Shown: piece after piece, positions 5,656 through 13,727 of the stretch
Layout: the number at the start of each line of letters is the position of its first letter
Numbering within the stretch: position 1 is the stretch's first letter
Assembly (NCBI GenBank): GCA_023386855.1
Contig: JAEWIW010000128.1
Location: forward strand, 1-15,514
DNA: 15,514 bases
Direction of reading: 5' to 3'
Origin: Bacteroidota bacterium
GTDB lineage: Bacteria; Bacteroidota; Bacteroidia; Chitinophagales; Chitinophagaceae
Translations under genes and position numbers: made by a program
The notes under the pieces: model-generated
The model's input: the letters and a program-made list of their open reading frames with translations, nothing else
What the model was told of the DNA's origin: nothing
Databases searched by the model: none

Positions 5656-7170
5656 TTAATTGATTTCCTGGTTTTGTTCAGTAAAAAACAGGCCTTGTTT
5701 TTCTAATTCTTCCAGCACTGGTTCGTAGATCGATGGAAGGGTAGGGATCTGCACTCCTTTTTCAGTTAGCTTACCTTCCAGGATCAATATGGCTGCAATG
5801 CCAAGCGGCATACCAACTGTTTTTGCCATGGCTGTATAAAGAGAATCTTCTCCAATCACTTTCATTGAACTGGTAGTATTGAATTTTTTATCACCAAGAA
5901 TATATTCAATCTCATGCACCATCACGATCATGTCTTTATCATGATCTTCAAGTTTTAATTTATGCTCCAGTATAAACTGTAAAATATCAGCAGCGCTGCA
6001 ATGTCCTTTGTTGATGATGGTTTGATCATCATCCATTCCAAGATAAAATAACTGCTTCATGGTAAGGCCTGCTTCCTGCATGCTTCCGGCAACAGTTGCA
6101 GCGGCTTCCATTTTTACTTTTTCAAGGTTGTAATTTTTGATCTCCCCGGTAGCCGTTACCAGCATCATTTCATCATCACCCTCTTTGAGGGAATCACCTG
6201 CACTCTCTTCAATTTCCAGCAATTCATTTAGTTTGTCAAGAAGACTTTTGGTTTGCTCGATCCTTTGTGTAAGCTGCGTTTCGAGCCATTCGCTGAACCC
6301 ATTATTCCGGAAATGCTCATGGAAAAATTGTTTCAAACTCATGCCATCGGTATCATAGTAAAGATCATCACGGGTAAGGCCAAGATGAATGATATTATTC
6401 CATCCAAATATGAATTCAGGATAACGCAAAGTAGTGCGGATAAAAGTGTTTACCTGTTCAAGACCATACACCGGTATATAGGCCAGCGAGTCCCTGTTGG
6501 CATACCAGGCAAAGGAAGGAAGTTCATTTACTTCCAGGTATTGAATGGATTCAAAAACCTGCGGATAGGTTTTATGCACTTTTTTACCATGCTCAAGATA
6601 ATCGGCACCTGCCTTCCCGGCATTGACCACGTTCCTTGGGTTCCAGCTGATTTTATATCGCCATGGATTGTTATCCGATTCAGGAGCAACGAGTCCACCG
6701 CAATGCGAACGGAAGGAATAAATTTCACCACCTGCCTCCCGGATCCTGTTCAGCATAGCCATTGCACTCATATGATCGATGCCAGGATCAAGCCCCATTT
6801 CGCATAGAAATAGTAATCCTTTTTTTGCCACTTCTTCTTTCATGGCGCTTATGGCGGCATCGAGGTAGGAGGCGGTTAACAGGTTTTTTCCATATACCAG
6901 GCAATCCTTTGCCACCAGGATATGAAGAGATGGGGGAAGAAGTGATATCACAACATCTGCGCTGCGGACAAGTGAAGATCTTGCCGGTTCATCAGAAACA
7001 TCAAGACCCATTGCTGTTGTACAACTGGCTTCCTGCAATTTTTCACGCACCAGCTTTTCATCATGATCCGCCACTATAAGATGCCATGATCGCTGCTGTA
7101 CCTCTTTAACCAGGTATTTTATTAAAACGGTGGAGGATTTACCGGAACCAAAAAGAACGATATTCTTCAT
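5656..7170 (-). CDS. Saccharopine dehydrogenase family protein (LYS9-like)
   Basis: Enzymes of this family interconvert saccharopine with 2-aminoadipate semialdehyde and glutamate using NAD(P). The 504-residue product starts with a Rossmann fold (FGSGKSSTVLIKYL, 7-20), followed by SLLPPSLH (76-83), the hallmark GLDPGIDHM (126-134) and CGGLVAPESDNNPWRYK (157-173), then the C-terminal part TAMAKTVGMPLGIAA (446-460). It is longer than the fungal Lys9 enzyme (about 450); much of the excess is a charged helical segment at about 290-340 that looks like an inserted coiled coil. The ATG at 7170 gives a full nucleotide-binding fold. The gene follows the GYF_2 gene by 51 bp and precedes the small membrane protein by 9 bp. 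The substrate is likely in lysine metabolism, but carboxynorspermidine or related enzymes share this fold, and no other lysine gene is adjacent. Confidence 0.88.
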   Translation of the reverse strand: MKNIVLFGSGKSSTVLIKYLVKEVQQRSWHLIVADHDEKLVREKLQEASCTTAMGLDVSDEPARSSLVRSADVVISLLPPSLHILVAKDCLVYGKNLLTASYLDAAISAMKEEVAKKGLLFLCEMGLDPGIDHMSAMAMLNRIREAGGEIYSFRSHCGGLVAPESDNNPWRYKISWNPRNVVNAGKAGADYLEHGKKVHKTYPQVFESIQYLEVNELPSFAWYANRDSLAYIPVYGLEQVNTFIRTTLRYPEFIFGWNNIIHLGLTRDDLYYDTDGMSLKQFFHEHFRNNGFSEWLETQLTQRIEQTKSLLDKLNELLEIEESAGDSLKEGDDEMMLVTATGEIKNYNLEKVKMEAAATVAGSMQEAGLTMKQLFYLGMDDDQTIINKGHCSAADILQFILEHKLKLEDHDKDMIVMVHEIEYILGDKKFNTTSSMKVIGEDSLYTAMAKTVGMPLGIAAILILEGKLTEKGVQIPTLPSIYEPVLEELEKQGLFFTEQNQEIN

Positions 7171-7221
7171 GTATTGAATGTAATACAGAAGCCGGAGAAA
7201 AAAAAAGTATTAAAACGATTC

Positions 7222-8484
7222 CTAAAGCGTGATCACATCTTCCTCGTTGCGTACACTAACGATACTGCATTTCACCGAACTGCCACGACCCGTGCGTGGA
7301 ACCTCAAGGGTTTTGCTATCGCCTGGAGAAAGATTTTCAAAATCGATCGATTGTGTTTTTACCACTTTATTTTCGGGTGTCAGGTATTCAATCAACACTT
7401 TAATCCTGTCTATTTTCATTTTGCTTTTGTTGGCAACAGAAATCTTCAGGTCTGATATGCCCCCTAAAAACCCGGTACGGTATTTATGGATCGTGATAGG
7501 AAGTCTTTGATCAATATTATGGGCAGTGATCTCGTTTCTTAGTATTGGTTTTGGATCGGGTATTTTTTCCTGACTGGCTACTACTGGTACCATGGAATCC
7601 TTTTTCAAGCCTTCTTTTGCAGATGAATCCAGCAGCACTTTTTTCTTAACAGCAATGTTCCTTGGTTTGGAAGATAATGCGCCTTGAACCAGGGTCATTT
7701 CCGTTTTTCCAAGGCTATCATGGAATGGTTCAGTAACGTCGATAGGGAAATTGGCCACAAGGGTTTTATTGTAGGGAGAAGGCTCTGGTGGCAGGTTTTG
7801 GTGCATGTTCAATACCAGCTCATTGAGTTTTTTCAATTGCTTTTTCTGCTCGAGGTAATTGAAGTAAAAGAACGCTGTTGCAGCGATAAAGAGAAAAGAA
7901 AGGCCAGCCCACATCAACATGATTGGTTTTTTATTGCTTCTTTTTTCCCTAACCGGGGAAGTAGGTATGGTTTCATAAAAAGGGCGGGAATAGGTTTCTT
8001 CAACGACCCGGCGATCTTCCCCGAAGGGACGAACAGAATAGGAAGGGGTAGCAGAAGCTTCAGGACCGCGGGTGACCTGCTTTTCCCGGAATGAACCATC
8101 CTTTTTCATTGTAGATTCATGGGTGGCTTGCTGTTCAGGTTGACTTACTACCCTGTTAACAGCATTGTTATTTTTCGAACCAGGCACGGCAACATAAATA
8201 TGACTGGAATTTCCTGGACTCTTCTTTGTGGATGCTGAAGCAACCGGATTCAGGTTAGAAGGAATTGGGGATGAAGGCTTCCTTTTATAAAAACGGTCGT
8301 AGGGTTGTTCCACCACCGGTGGAGCAAAGGATTTCAATTCTTCCAGTTCACCGGGGTAACGCCATGCAGCGCTTTTTCCTTCAAGCCATATCAGGTCGAA
8401 TGGTTTCAAACCCATAGAGGCTAGTTCAGATGCGGTATATGGCCCCGATTGCCTGTTGTTTCGAAGTAGGAGATACTGGTTCAT
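7222..8484 (-). CDS. GYF_2 (DUF4339) domain membrane protein with exported beta domain
   Basis: A 420-residue protein with four parts. Residues 1-57 form a bacterial GYF_2 domain (YLLLRNNRQSGPYTASEL then IWLEGKSAAWRY), a small fold thought to bind peptides. A long Ser/Pro/charged linker covers about 58-186. A membrane helix follows at about 187-209 (MLMWAGLSFLFIAATAFFYF), then a short coiled-coil-like stretch (EQKKQLKKLNELVLNMHQNL). The C-terminal 329-415 looks like a beta-sandwich (SDLKISVANKSKMKIDRIKV, with a terminal SLxxGDSKTLEVP-like loop), similar to domains that follow membrane anchors. Topology is predicted as GYF inside and beta domain outside. The open frame extends to a TTG at 8577, but the GYF_2 domain begins at the ATG at 8484. 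It is the first gene of the minus-strand run. Its role is unknown; linking a cytoplasmic peptide-binding module to an envelope domain suggests sensing or scaffolding. Confidence 0.8.
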   Translation of the reverse strand: MNQYLLLRNNRQSGPYTASELASMGLKPFDLIWLEGKSAAWRYPGELEELKSFAPPVVEQPYDRFYKRKPSSPIPSNLNPVASASTKKSPGNSSHIYVAVPGSKNNNAVNRVVSQPEQQATHESTMKKDGSFREKQVTRGPEASATPSYSVRPFGEDRRVVEETYSRPFYETIPTSPVREKRSNKKPIMLMWAGLSFLFIAATAFFYFNYLEQKKQLKKLNELVLNMHQNLPPEPSPYNKTLVANFPIDVTEPFHDSLGKTEMTLVQGALSSKPRNIAVKKKVLLDSSAKEGLKKDSMVPVVASQEKIPDPKPILRNEITAHNIDQRLPITIHKYRTGFLGGISDLKISVANKSKMKIDRIKVLIEYLTPENKVVKTQSIDFENLSPGDSKTLEVPRTGRGSSVKCSIVSVRNEEDVITL

Positions 8485-8715
8485 AAACCGGGTTGAAGTG
8501 TGATAATTCAGAGGTTCGCCAGCAGAAAAAGAATAAAAACCCATGCCAGCATGTGCATTTTCCTGGCGAAAGTTCAAGTTCTTACAAGTAACGAAAGAGC
8601 ATGCGTTTTTACAAGCAAAAATCTAGTTAAAATACAGGTCGGAAACTATTCACAAACCGTGGAAAAATACTTCATTCAGAAGCTCATATTTACAGGTTAT
8701 AAGCCTTAAAAATCA

Positions 8716-8723
8716 TAGATTTG
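8716..8723 (+). promoter_or_regulatory. Putative -7 promoter element for gyrA
   Basis: TAGATTTG matches the Bacteroidota TAnnTTTG consensus exactly. It would place transcription start near 8729 and give a leader of about 70 bases. A weak -33 candidate, TTTA, ends 23 bp upstream (8689-8692). A second, imperfect box TGAATTTG at 8766-8773 lies closer to the ATG. Confidence 0.55.
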
Positions 8724-8740
8724 CAAGTCTTTCAAAACAA

Positions 8741-8767
8741 CAGCCAGCCCTTGTCATTTCCTGGCTG
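8741..8767 (+). repeat. 7-bp inverted repeat in the gyrA leader
   Basis: CAGCCAG (8741-8747) and CTGGCTG (8761-8767) pair perfectly around a 13-base loop, between the proposed promoter and the gyrA ATG. This is GC-rich relative to its surroundings. It could form in the mRNA leader or serve as a protein-binding palindrome; no T run follows, so it is not a terminator. Confidence 0.4.
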
Positions 8768-8796
8768 AATTTGCAAAAAAAGGCAGTAAACAATTC

Positions 8797-11451
8797 ATGG
8801 AAGAAAAAGACCTCACACCAAATGAAACGAACGACCAGGATCGGATCGTTCCGGTAAATATTGAAGAGCAGATGAAGACGGCTTATATCGACTATTCCAT
8901 GTCGGTAATTGTTGGCCGTGCCTTACCTGATGTGCGGGATGGTTTAAAGCCCGTACACCGCAGGATCCTTCATGCCATGAACGAGCTGGGGATTCATTAT
9001 AATAAACCGTATAAGAAATCCGCGCGTATCGTTGGAGAGGTGCTTGGTAAGTTTCACCCGCATGGTGACTCGTCAGTATATGATGCCATGGTAAGGATGG
9101 CCCAGGAATGGAGTATGCGATATACCCTGGTCGATGGGCAGGGTAACTTCGGAAGCCAGGATGGTGATGGTCCTGCGGCGATGCGTTATACAGAAGCCAG
9201 GCTTCAGCGTTTGGCCGAATTCATGCTCCTGGATATTGATAAGGATACCATCGATTTCCAATTGAACTTTGATGATTCCCTGGAAGAACCTACTGTTCTT
9301 CCTTCAAGAATTCCCAACCTGCTGATCAATGGTTCAAGCGGTATCGCGGTGGGTATGGCCACCAACATCATGCCTCATAATCTTTCAGAGGTTATTGATG
9401 GTTGCCTTGCGTTTGTCGATAATCGCGAGATCACCATCGATGAACTGATGCAATATATCAAGGCTCCTGATTTTCCAACAGGTGGATTGATCTATGGCAT
9501 GAACGGTGTTAAAGCCGCCATGCATTTCGGAAGAGGAAGGGTAGTGCTCCGTGGTAAAGTAAATATTGATACCAAGCCCAGCGGAAGAGAAACCATCATC
9601 ATTACAGAAGTTCCTTACCAGGTTAACCGTGATACCCTTTGCGACAGGATCGGGCAGCTGGTGAACAATAAAGTGATCGATGGCATTGCCCATATCAATA
9701 ACGAATCGAATAATAAAGAGGGAACCAGGATCGTGGTAGATCTCAAGCGTGATGCCAACGCGAAAGTGGTGATCAATAACCTCTACAAGTTCACCGAACT
9801 TCAGACTTCCTACGGGATCAACAATGTTGCGATCGTTAAAGGAAGGCCAAGAACGCTGAACCTGAAAGACATGATTTCGGAATTCATCGAGTTCCGTCAT
9901 GAAGTGGTGGTAAGAAGAACGCGCTTTGAACTGAGGGAAGCTGAAAAGAAAGCGCATATCCTGAAAGGTTACCTCATTGCACTGGACCATCTCGATGAAG
10001 TGATCAGGCTGATCAGGGAATCTTCAAACCCTGAATCCGCGAAAGACAACCTGGTGAATGCTGGTTGGGGGCTCGACGAGATACAGGCCAAAGCCATACT
10101 GGAACTGCGTTTGCAGCGACTCACCGGGATGGAAAGGGATAAGATTCGTGCAGAATTTGATGAATTACAAAAACTGATCGCACATCTCAAGGAATTGCTG
10201 GGCAATGAAGGAATGCGATATGAAGTGATCAAAACAGAGCTTACCGAAATAAAGGAAAAGTTTGGTGATACAAGAAAAACCGAGATCACCTACCTGGATG
10301 ATGAAGTAAGTATTAAAGACCTTATCAAGGAAGAAGATGTGGTGATCACCATTTCTCATTTAGGATATATTAAAAGAACATCTGCTACCGAATTCCGCCA
10401 GCAAAGAAGGGGAGGAAGAGGAGCAGTTGCAGGAAGAACCAGGGAAGAAGATTATATTGAACATCTCTTCGTGGCTTCAACACATCATACCATGCTGTTC
10501 TTTACAGAAAAGGGAAGATGTTACTGGCTTAATATTTATGAGATACCTGAAGGAGAGAAAACAGGCAAGGGAAGGGCTATCCAGAACCTCATCCAGATTC
10601 CACCAGATGATAAAGTAAGAGCGATCATCGATGTGAAGGATTTCTCTGATAAAGAATATATCGGATCACATAATATTGTGTTGTGCACAAAAAAGGGAAT
10701 CATTAAAAAGACTGCCCTGGAAGATTTCAGCCGCCCACGCTCAAGCGGGGTGAATGCCATAACCATCCTTGAGGGAGATGAATTGCTTGAAGCAAGATTA
10801 ACAGATGGCAATAGCGAGATCATGCTGGCAGTGAAAAGTGGAAGGGCAATACGCTTTCCGGAAGAGAAGGTAAGGTCAACAGGAAGAGGCGCTATTGGTG
10901 TAACAGGCATTGAGGTGGATGATGAACACGACCAGGTGATTGGCATGATATGTGTCAACAAGGATGACCAGTCAAAAACCGTGATGGTAGTGAGTGAGAA
11001 AGGATATGGAAAGCGCACGGAGATCGGTGAGTACCGGATTACCAATCGAGGCGGTAAGGGAGTAAAAACGATCAGTGTAACCGAAAAAACTGGTTCACTC
11101 GTAGGTATTTTGGATGTTACTGCAAAGGAAGACCTGATGATTTCCTGCAAAAGCGGTGTTACCATCAGGATGGGTGTGGCCAGCATCAGTTCGCAGGGCC
11201 GTGCCACCCAGGGTGTTAAACTGATCAGGCTTGATGACGGCGATGAAATTGCAGCCATCACAAAGCTGGATATCCAGGTAGAACAGGAAACGCCGATACC
11301 CGGAAGCCCGGAAGACAGCCTTAACGGATCGGAACCTGAAGTTAATGATGCAGGCGAAGCAACCCCGGGAGGCCCTGGTGCATCTGAAGAAAACGCTGAT
11401 GATCAAAATAACCCTGATAACCCGGAATTACCTGGTGAATCAGCCGACTAA
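8797..11451 (+). CDS. gyrA: DNA gyrase subunit A
   Basis: GyrA cuts and rejoins DNA in the A2B2 gyrase that introduces negative supercoils. The 884-residue product has the conserved start [20 protein letters not shown], the breakage-reunion region with catalytic Tyr131 after Arg130 (AAMRYTEAR), and the GyrA box QRRGGRG at 536-542, which distinguishes it from ParC and marks the DNA-wrapping C-terminal beta-pinwheel. In the quinolone region [10 protein letters not shown] (87-96) the two main resistance positions are Ser92 and Asp96, the susceptible residues (E. coli Ser83 and Asp87). The C-terminal 61 residues after Lys823 hold 17 acidic and no basic residues, forming an acidic low-complexity tail. 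gyrB is not nearby. The next gene starts 27 bp after the stop and is probably co-transcribed. Confidence 0.97.
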   Translation: MEEKDLTPNETNDQDRIVPVNIEEQMKTAYIDYSMSVIVGRALPDVRDGLKPVHRRILHAMNELGIHYNKPYKKSARIVGEVLGKFHPHGDSSVYDAMVRMAQEWSMRYTLVDGQGNFGSQDGDGPAAMRYTEARLQRLAEFMLLDIDKDTIDFQLNFDDSLEEPTVLPSRIPNLLINGSSGIAVGMATNIMPHNLSEVIDGCLAFVDNREITIDELMQYIKAPDFPTGGLIYGMNGVKAAMHFGRGRVVLRGKVNIDTKPSGRETIIITEVPYQVNRDTLCDRIGQLVNNKVIDGIAHINNESNNKEGTRIVVDLKRDANAKVVINNLYKFTELQTSYGINNVAIVKGRPRTLNLKDMISEFIEFRHEVVVRRTRFELREAEKKAHILKGYLIALDHLDEVIRLIRESSNPESAKDNLVNAGWGLDEIQAKAILELRLQRLTGMERDKIRAEFDELQKLIAHLKELLGNEGMRYEVIKTELTEIKEKFGDTRKTEITYLDDEVSIKDLIKEEDVVITISHLGYIKRTSATEFRQQRRGGRGAVAGRTREEDYIEHLFVASTHHTMLFFTEKGRCYWLNIYEIPEGEKTGKGRAIQNLIQIPPDDKVRAIIDVKDFSDKEYIGSHNIVLCTKKGIIKKTALEDFSRPRSSGVNAITILEGDELLEARLTDGNSEIMLAVKSGRAIRFPEEKVRSTGRGAIGVTGIEVDDEHDQVIGMICVNKDDQSKTVMVVSEKGYGKRTEIGEYRITNRGGKGVKTISVTEKTGSLVGILDVTAKEDLMISCKSGVTIRMGVASISSQGRATQGVKLIRLDDGDEIAAITKLDIQVEQETPIPGSPEDSLNGSEPEVNDAGEATPGGPGASEENADDQNNPDNPELPGESAD

Positions 11452-11478
11452 TACTTATTTTTATTTAAAACAAACAGA

Positions 11479-12780
11479 ATGAGATCTCTATTTTTAACCG
11501 CGTTGTTAGCTTTAACAGGCCTGGCGGTTTTTTCACAAAAACTTCCCAAGGCCAAGGATCTGCTGGAAAAAAATAAACTTGCCGAAGCAAGAACAGAAAT
11601 TGACAATTACCTGGCAGTCGACAAAAACAAGGACAATGCTGAAGGATGGTATACCAAGGCAAAAGTGTATAACAACATTGCAAAGGATAATAACCTGAAA
11701 GCAACAGTACCCAATGCAAGGGAAGTCGCTTTTGAATCATTGCAAAAGTACATGGAGCTTGAAAAAGCAAATGTAAAAGATACCACCAAAAGATATCTTC
11801 TGCTTACAATCGATAACCGTCAGCCGCTGGTTGACCTATACCAGGGTTATTCTGCAGATGCAGCAAGCTTTTTCAATTCAGGAAATTATAATGATGCGCT
11901 GACCAACTTCAAAAACAGTTATAATGTTTTTGAATTCCTTGCAAACCAGGGATGGACTAATAATATCAAGCTGGATACAACCACTGCATTGTATGCAGGT
12001 ATTTCTGCTGAAAAAGCAAGCAAGCCAGATGAAGCCGCTGTATTTTATGGAAAGATCGCGGAGCATAAAGCTACCGGTGAAGGTTTTGCAGAGATCTATA
12101 AGTGGCTTGCCGATTACCATAACCGTAAAGGAAACAAGGAAGAAGCACAAAAATTCATAAAGCTCGGTAAGGAAGTATATCCACAGGATGCTTTCTGGCC
12201 GGAGTTTGAACTGGATATGATGAGGGATACCAAGGATACCGCGCAGCTTTTCAATAAATATGAAGAGATCATTGCGGCAAATCCTGATAGCTTCCTGTAT
12301 AAATTCAATTATGGAGTGGAGCTATACCAGGCAGGTTATAATCCTGATTCAACACAGCGTCCGGCCAATTCAAAAGAAATGATCCAGAAAGCGATCGACC
12401 AGTTGAATGCAGCATTGAAACTTAATCCTGATTACCCAAATGCACACCTGTTGCTTGGACAGATCTATTACAACCAGGGTGTTGATATCAATAATGTCAA
12501 TAAAGCCATCCGTCCAAAACCAAATGCAAAACTTACCGCCGCAGAATTGAAAAAGAAAGAAGACCTGCGTAAGGAAATGAATGCAAAATATGATTTGGCC
12601 ATTCCTCATTTTGAGAAAGTTGACCAGATGCTTGGTGCACAGGGAAAGCTGAAAGCAGATGAAAAAGGAAGATTGAAAGATGCCTATGACCTGTTGATCA
12701 GCATTTATGAGCAGAAGCAGGACAAAGACAAGATCGCAACATATACCGATAAGTTCAATAATGTAGAAAAAGTTCACTAA
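11479..12780 (+). CDS. Exported tetratricopeptide-repeat protein
   Basis: The 433-residue product starts with a signal peptide (MRSLFLTALLALTGLAVFSQ), with probable cleavage around residues 19-20 and no lipobox, so a periplasmic location is likely. The rest is mainly alpha-helical with TPR-like repeats: about 21-47, 54-70, 123-157 (NSGNYNDALTNFKNSY), 170-197, 205-234 (WLADYHNRKGNKEEAQKF) and 302-335 (AIDQLNAALKLNPDYPNAHL). A Lys-rich helical segment (about 350-372) interrupts the repeats. TPR proteins are protein-interaction scaffolds; no partner or enzyme motif is visible. It lies 27 bp after gyrA and is followed by a strong terminator, suggesting a gyrA-TPR transcript although the functions look unrelated. 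Confidence 0.82.
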   Translation: MRSLFLTALLALTGLAVFSQKLPKAKDLLEKNKLAEARTEIDNYLAVDKNKDNAEGWYTKAKVYNNIAKDNNLKATVPNAREVAFESLQKYMELEKANVKDTTKRYLLLTIDNRQPLVDLYQGYSADAASFFNSGNYNDALTNFKNSYNVFEFLANQGWTNNIKLDTTTALYAGISAEKASKPDEAAVFYGKIAEHKATGEGFAEIYKWLADYHNRKGNKEEAQKFIKLGKEVYPQDAFWPEFELDMMRDTKDTAQLFNKYEEIIAANPDSFLYKFNYGVELYQAGYNPDSTQRPANSKEMIQKAIDQLNAALKLNPDYPNAHLLLGQIYYNQGVDINNVNKAIRPKPNAKLTAAELKKKEDLRKEMNAKYDLAIPHFEKVDQMLGAQGKLKADEKGRLKDAYDLLISIYEQKQDKDKIATYTDKFNNVEKVH

Positions 12781-12785
12781 AAGGG

Positions 12786-12814
12786 AAAAGGGAGCAGCAA
12801 TGTTCCCTTTTTTT
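12786..12814 (+). terminator. Intrinsic terminator after the gyrA-TPR unit
   Basis: AAAAGGGAGCA pairs with TGTTCCCTTTT (one G-U pair) around a GCAA tetraloop, and a run of T continues to 12814. The hairpin starts 5 bp after the TAA of the TPR gene. This is the clearest intrinsic terminator in the window. Confidence 0.85.
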
Positions 12815-13114
12815 AAATACTTTTATTTAACATAATATCAATTATGAGGCAAAAATAAAGCGATTTTTTACTTAAAATGACCTGAAATTACCCGTAACAA
12901 CTGTATAACGACCATGTATATACGCAGATTTGCATTTTTTTTCCAACAGCCGCAATCCTAGCACGGCATTTGAAAATAGATAAGCGCCCAGCCCAAGTTG
13001 AAGATTTATTCGTGATGAAAAATTCATGTAACTGTTCAACCGTAGATGAAAATTTTGACCAGGATCCGGACCGTAGAAAACAAGGATTCTTTAACCACAA
13101 AATTTCAAAGTTTT
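12815..13114. other. Intergenic region upstream of the DUF4142 lipoprotein gene
   Basis: About 300 bp of AT-rich sequence between a terminator and the lipoprotein start. It should contain the promoter of the lipoprotein gene. The nearest match to the -7 box is CAGATTTG at 12925-12932 (one mismatch, without a clear -33), which would imply a leader of about 180 bases. Frames through this stretch, including one from an ATG at 13015 running into the lipoprotein gene in another frame, lack recognisable features. I see no repeat, RNA gene or mobile element. Confidence 0.5.
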
Positions 13115-13642
13115 ATGTTCAAAAAAATGTTTTTGCTGGGAACCATTTCCGCCGCCTTATTGTTTACTGCCTGTGAAAAAGATAGTGACGGTGACCTGAT
13201 CAATGGATTGAATGAAACAGACCAGAATTTCACGGCCGCGGCAGCCCGTTCCAACACAGCCGAGATCCAGTTAAGCCAGCTTGCACTGGATAACACCATC
13301 AACGATACCATTCGTGCTTATGCGCAGATGATGATCGACCAGCACCAAATGGCGCAGGATGAACTGGATTCTATTGCATCATCGGTTCATTTTGATATCC
13401 CGCATGATGTTGACCAGGCGCATCTTGACCTGAAAGCAAGGCTGGATACACTTAACGGTTATTCTTTCGACACTGCATTTTTGAACAGCCAGTTGGTTGA
13501 CCACATGGCAACCATCAACCTGTTGCAAAACCAGACCACCGCGGGTGAAAATGCTGGTCTTAAAAATTATGCATCAAAATATCTTCCCATTGTACAGGGA
13601 CACCGTTCAATGGCAGATAGCATCTTAAATCTCATCCAGTAA
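13115..13642 (+). CDS. DUF4142 family lipoprotein
   Basis: The 175-residue product begins with a lipoprotein signal peptide (MFKKMFLLGTISAALLFTAC), with the lipobox cysteine at 20. The open frame runs 23 codons further upstream, but starting at the ATG at 13115 puts the signal peptide at the N-terminus; an ATG at 13127 is also possible. Residues just after the cysteine are EKDSD, which resembles the Lys plus acidic export signal that sends Bacteroidota lipoproteins to the cell surface, so surface exposure is a reasonable inference. Residues about 36-174 are helical and match DUF4142, a ferritin-like four-helix family with conserved His and acidic residues (here for example H77 in DQHQMAQDEL, H130 and H163). 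The function of the family is not established. It is monocistronic by position and ends in a bidirectional terminator. Confidence 0.85.
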   Translation: MFKKMFLLGTISAALLFTACEKDSDGDLINGLNETDQNFTAAAARSNTAEIQLSQLALDNTINDTIRAYAQMMIDQHQMAQDELDSIASSVHFDIPHDVDQAHLDLKARLDTLNGYSFDTAFLNSQLVDHMATINLLQNQTTAGENAGLKNYASKYLPIVQGHRSMADSILNLIQ

Positions 13643-13677
13643 AACTGAAAGATTTTTCTGTTTATTTCGGGTAATCA

Positions 13678-13706
13678 AAAAGCTGCAGTGTAATGCTGCA
13701 GCTTTT
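13678..13706. terminator. Bidirectional intrinsic terminator
   Basis: AAAAGCTGCAG (13678-13688) and CTGCAGCTTTT (13696-13706) pair perfectly around a 7-base loop. The A/T-rich ends supply a U tract in either direction. It sits between the convergent lipoprotein gene and ABC transporter gene, 36 bp and 21 bp from their stops, and can serve both. Confidence 0.85.
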
Positions 13707-13727
13707 GCTTTTATATTATTGGATGGA

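Larger units (their letters stand above)
8485..8796. other. Divergent intergenic region between the GYF_2 gene and gyrA
   Basis: These 312 bp carry no convincing gene. On the plus strand they hold a -7 promoter element (8716-8723) and a leader hairpin (8741-8767) for gyrA. I could not find a matching CAAAnnTA on the plus strand for a minus-strand promoter of the GYF_2 gene, so that promoter is not located. The 69-codon frame from a GTG at 8500 has no recognisable features. Confidence 0.6.

Noticed and set aside
8645..8653. CTATTCACA resembling a DnaA box (TTATNCACA)
   Set aside because: A single 8-of-9 match with no second box, no AT-rich unwinding element and no dnaA or dnaN nearby does not support an origin.
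8500..8709. 69-codon plus-strand frame upstream of gyrA
   Set aside because: It starts with GTG, overlaps the likely promoter region, and has no recognisable motif.
9385..11261. Long minus-strand frames inside gyrA
   Set aside because: They are opposite-strand shadows of a well-conserved gene, with no recognisable domains.
107..11451. recF and gyrA in one window as a sign of an oriC cluster
   Set aside because: They lie more than 7 kb apart on opposite strands with unrelated genes between, and dnaA, dnaN and gyrB are absent.
13015..13176. Cys/Asp-rich frame from ATG 13015 overlapping the lipoprotein start
   Set aside because: It overlaps the signal peptide of the DUF4142 gene in another frame and shows no domain or signal; probably chance.
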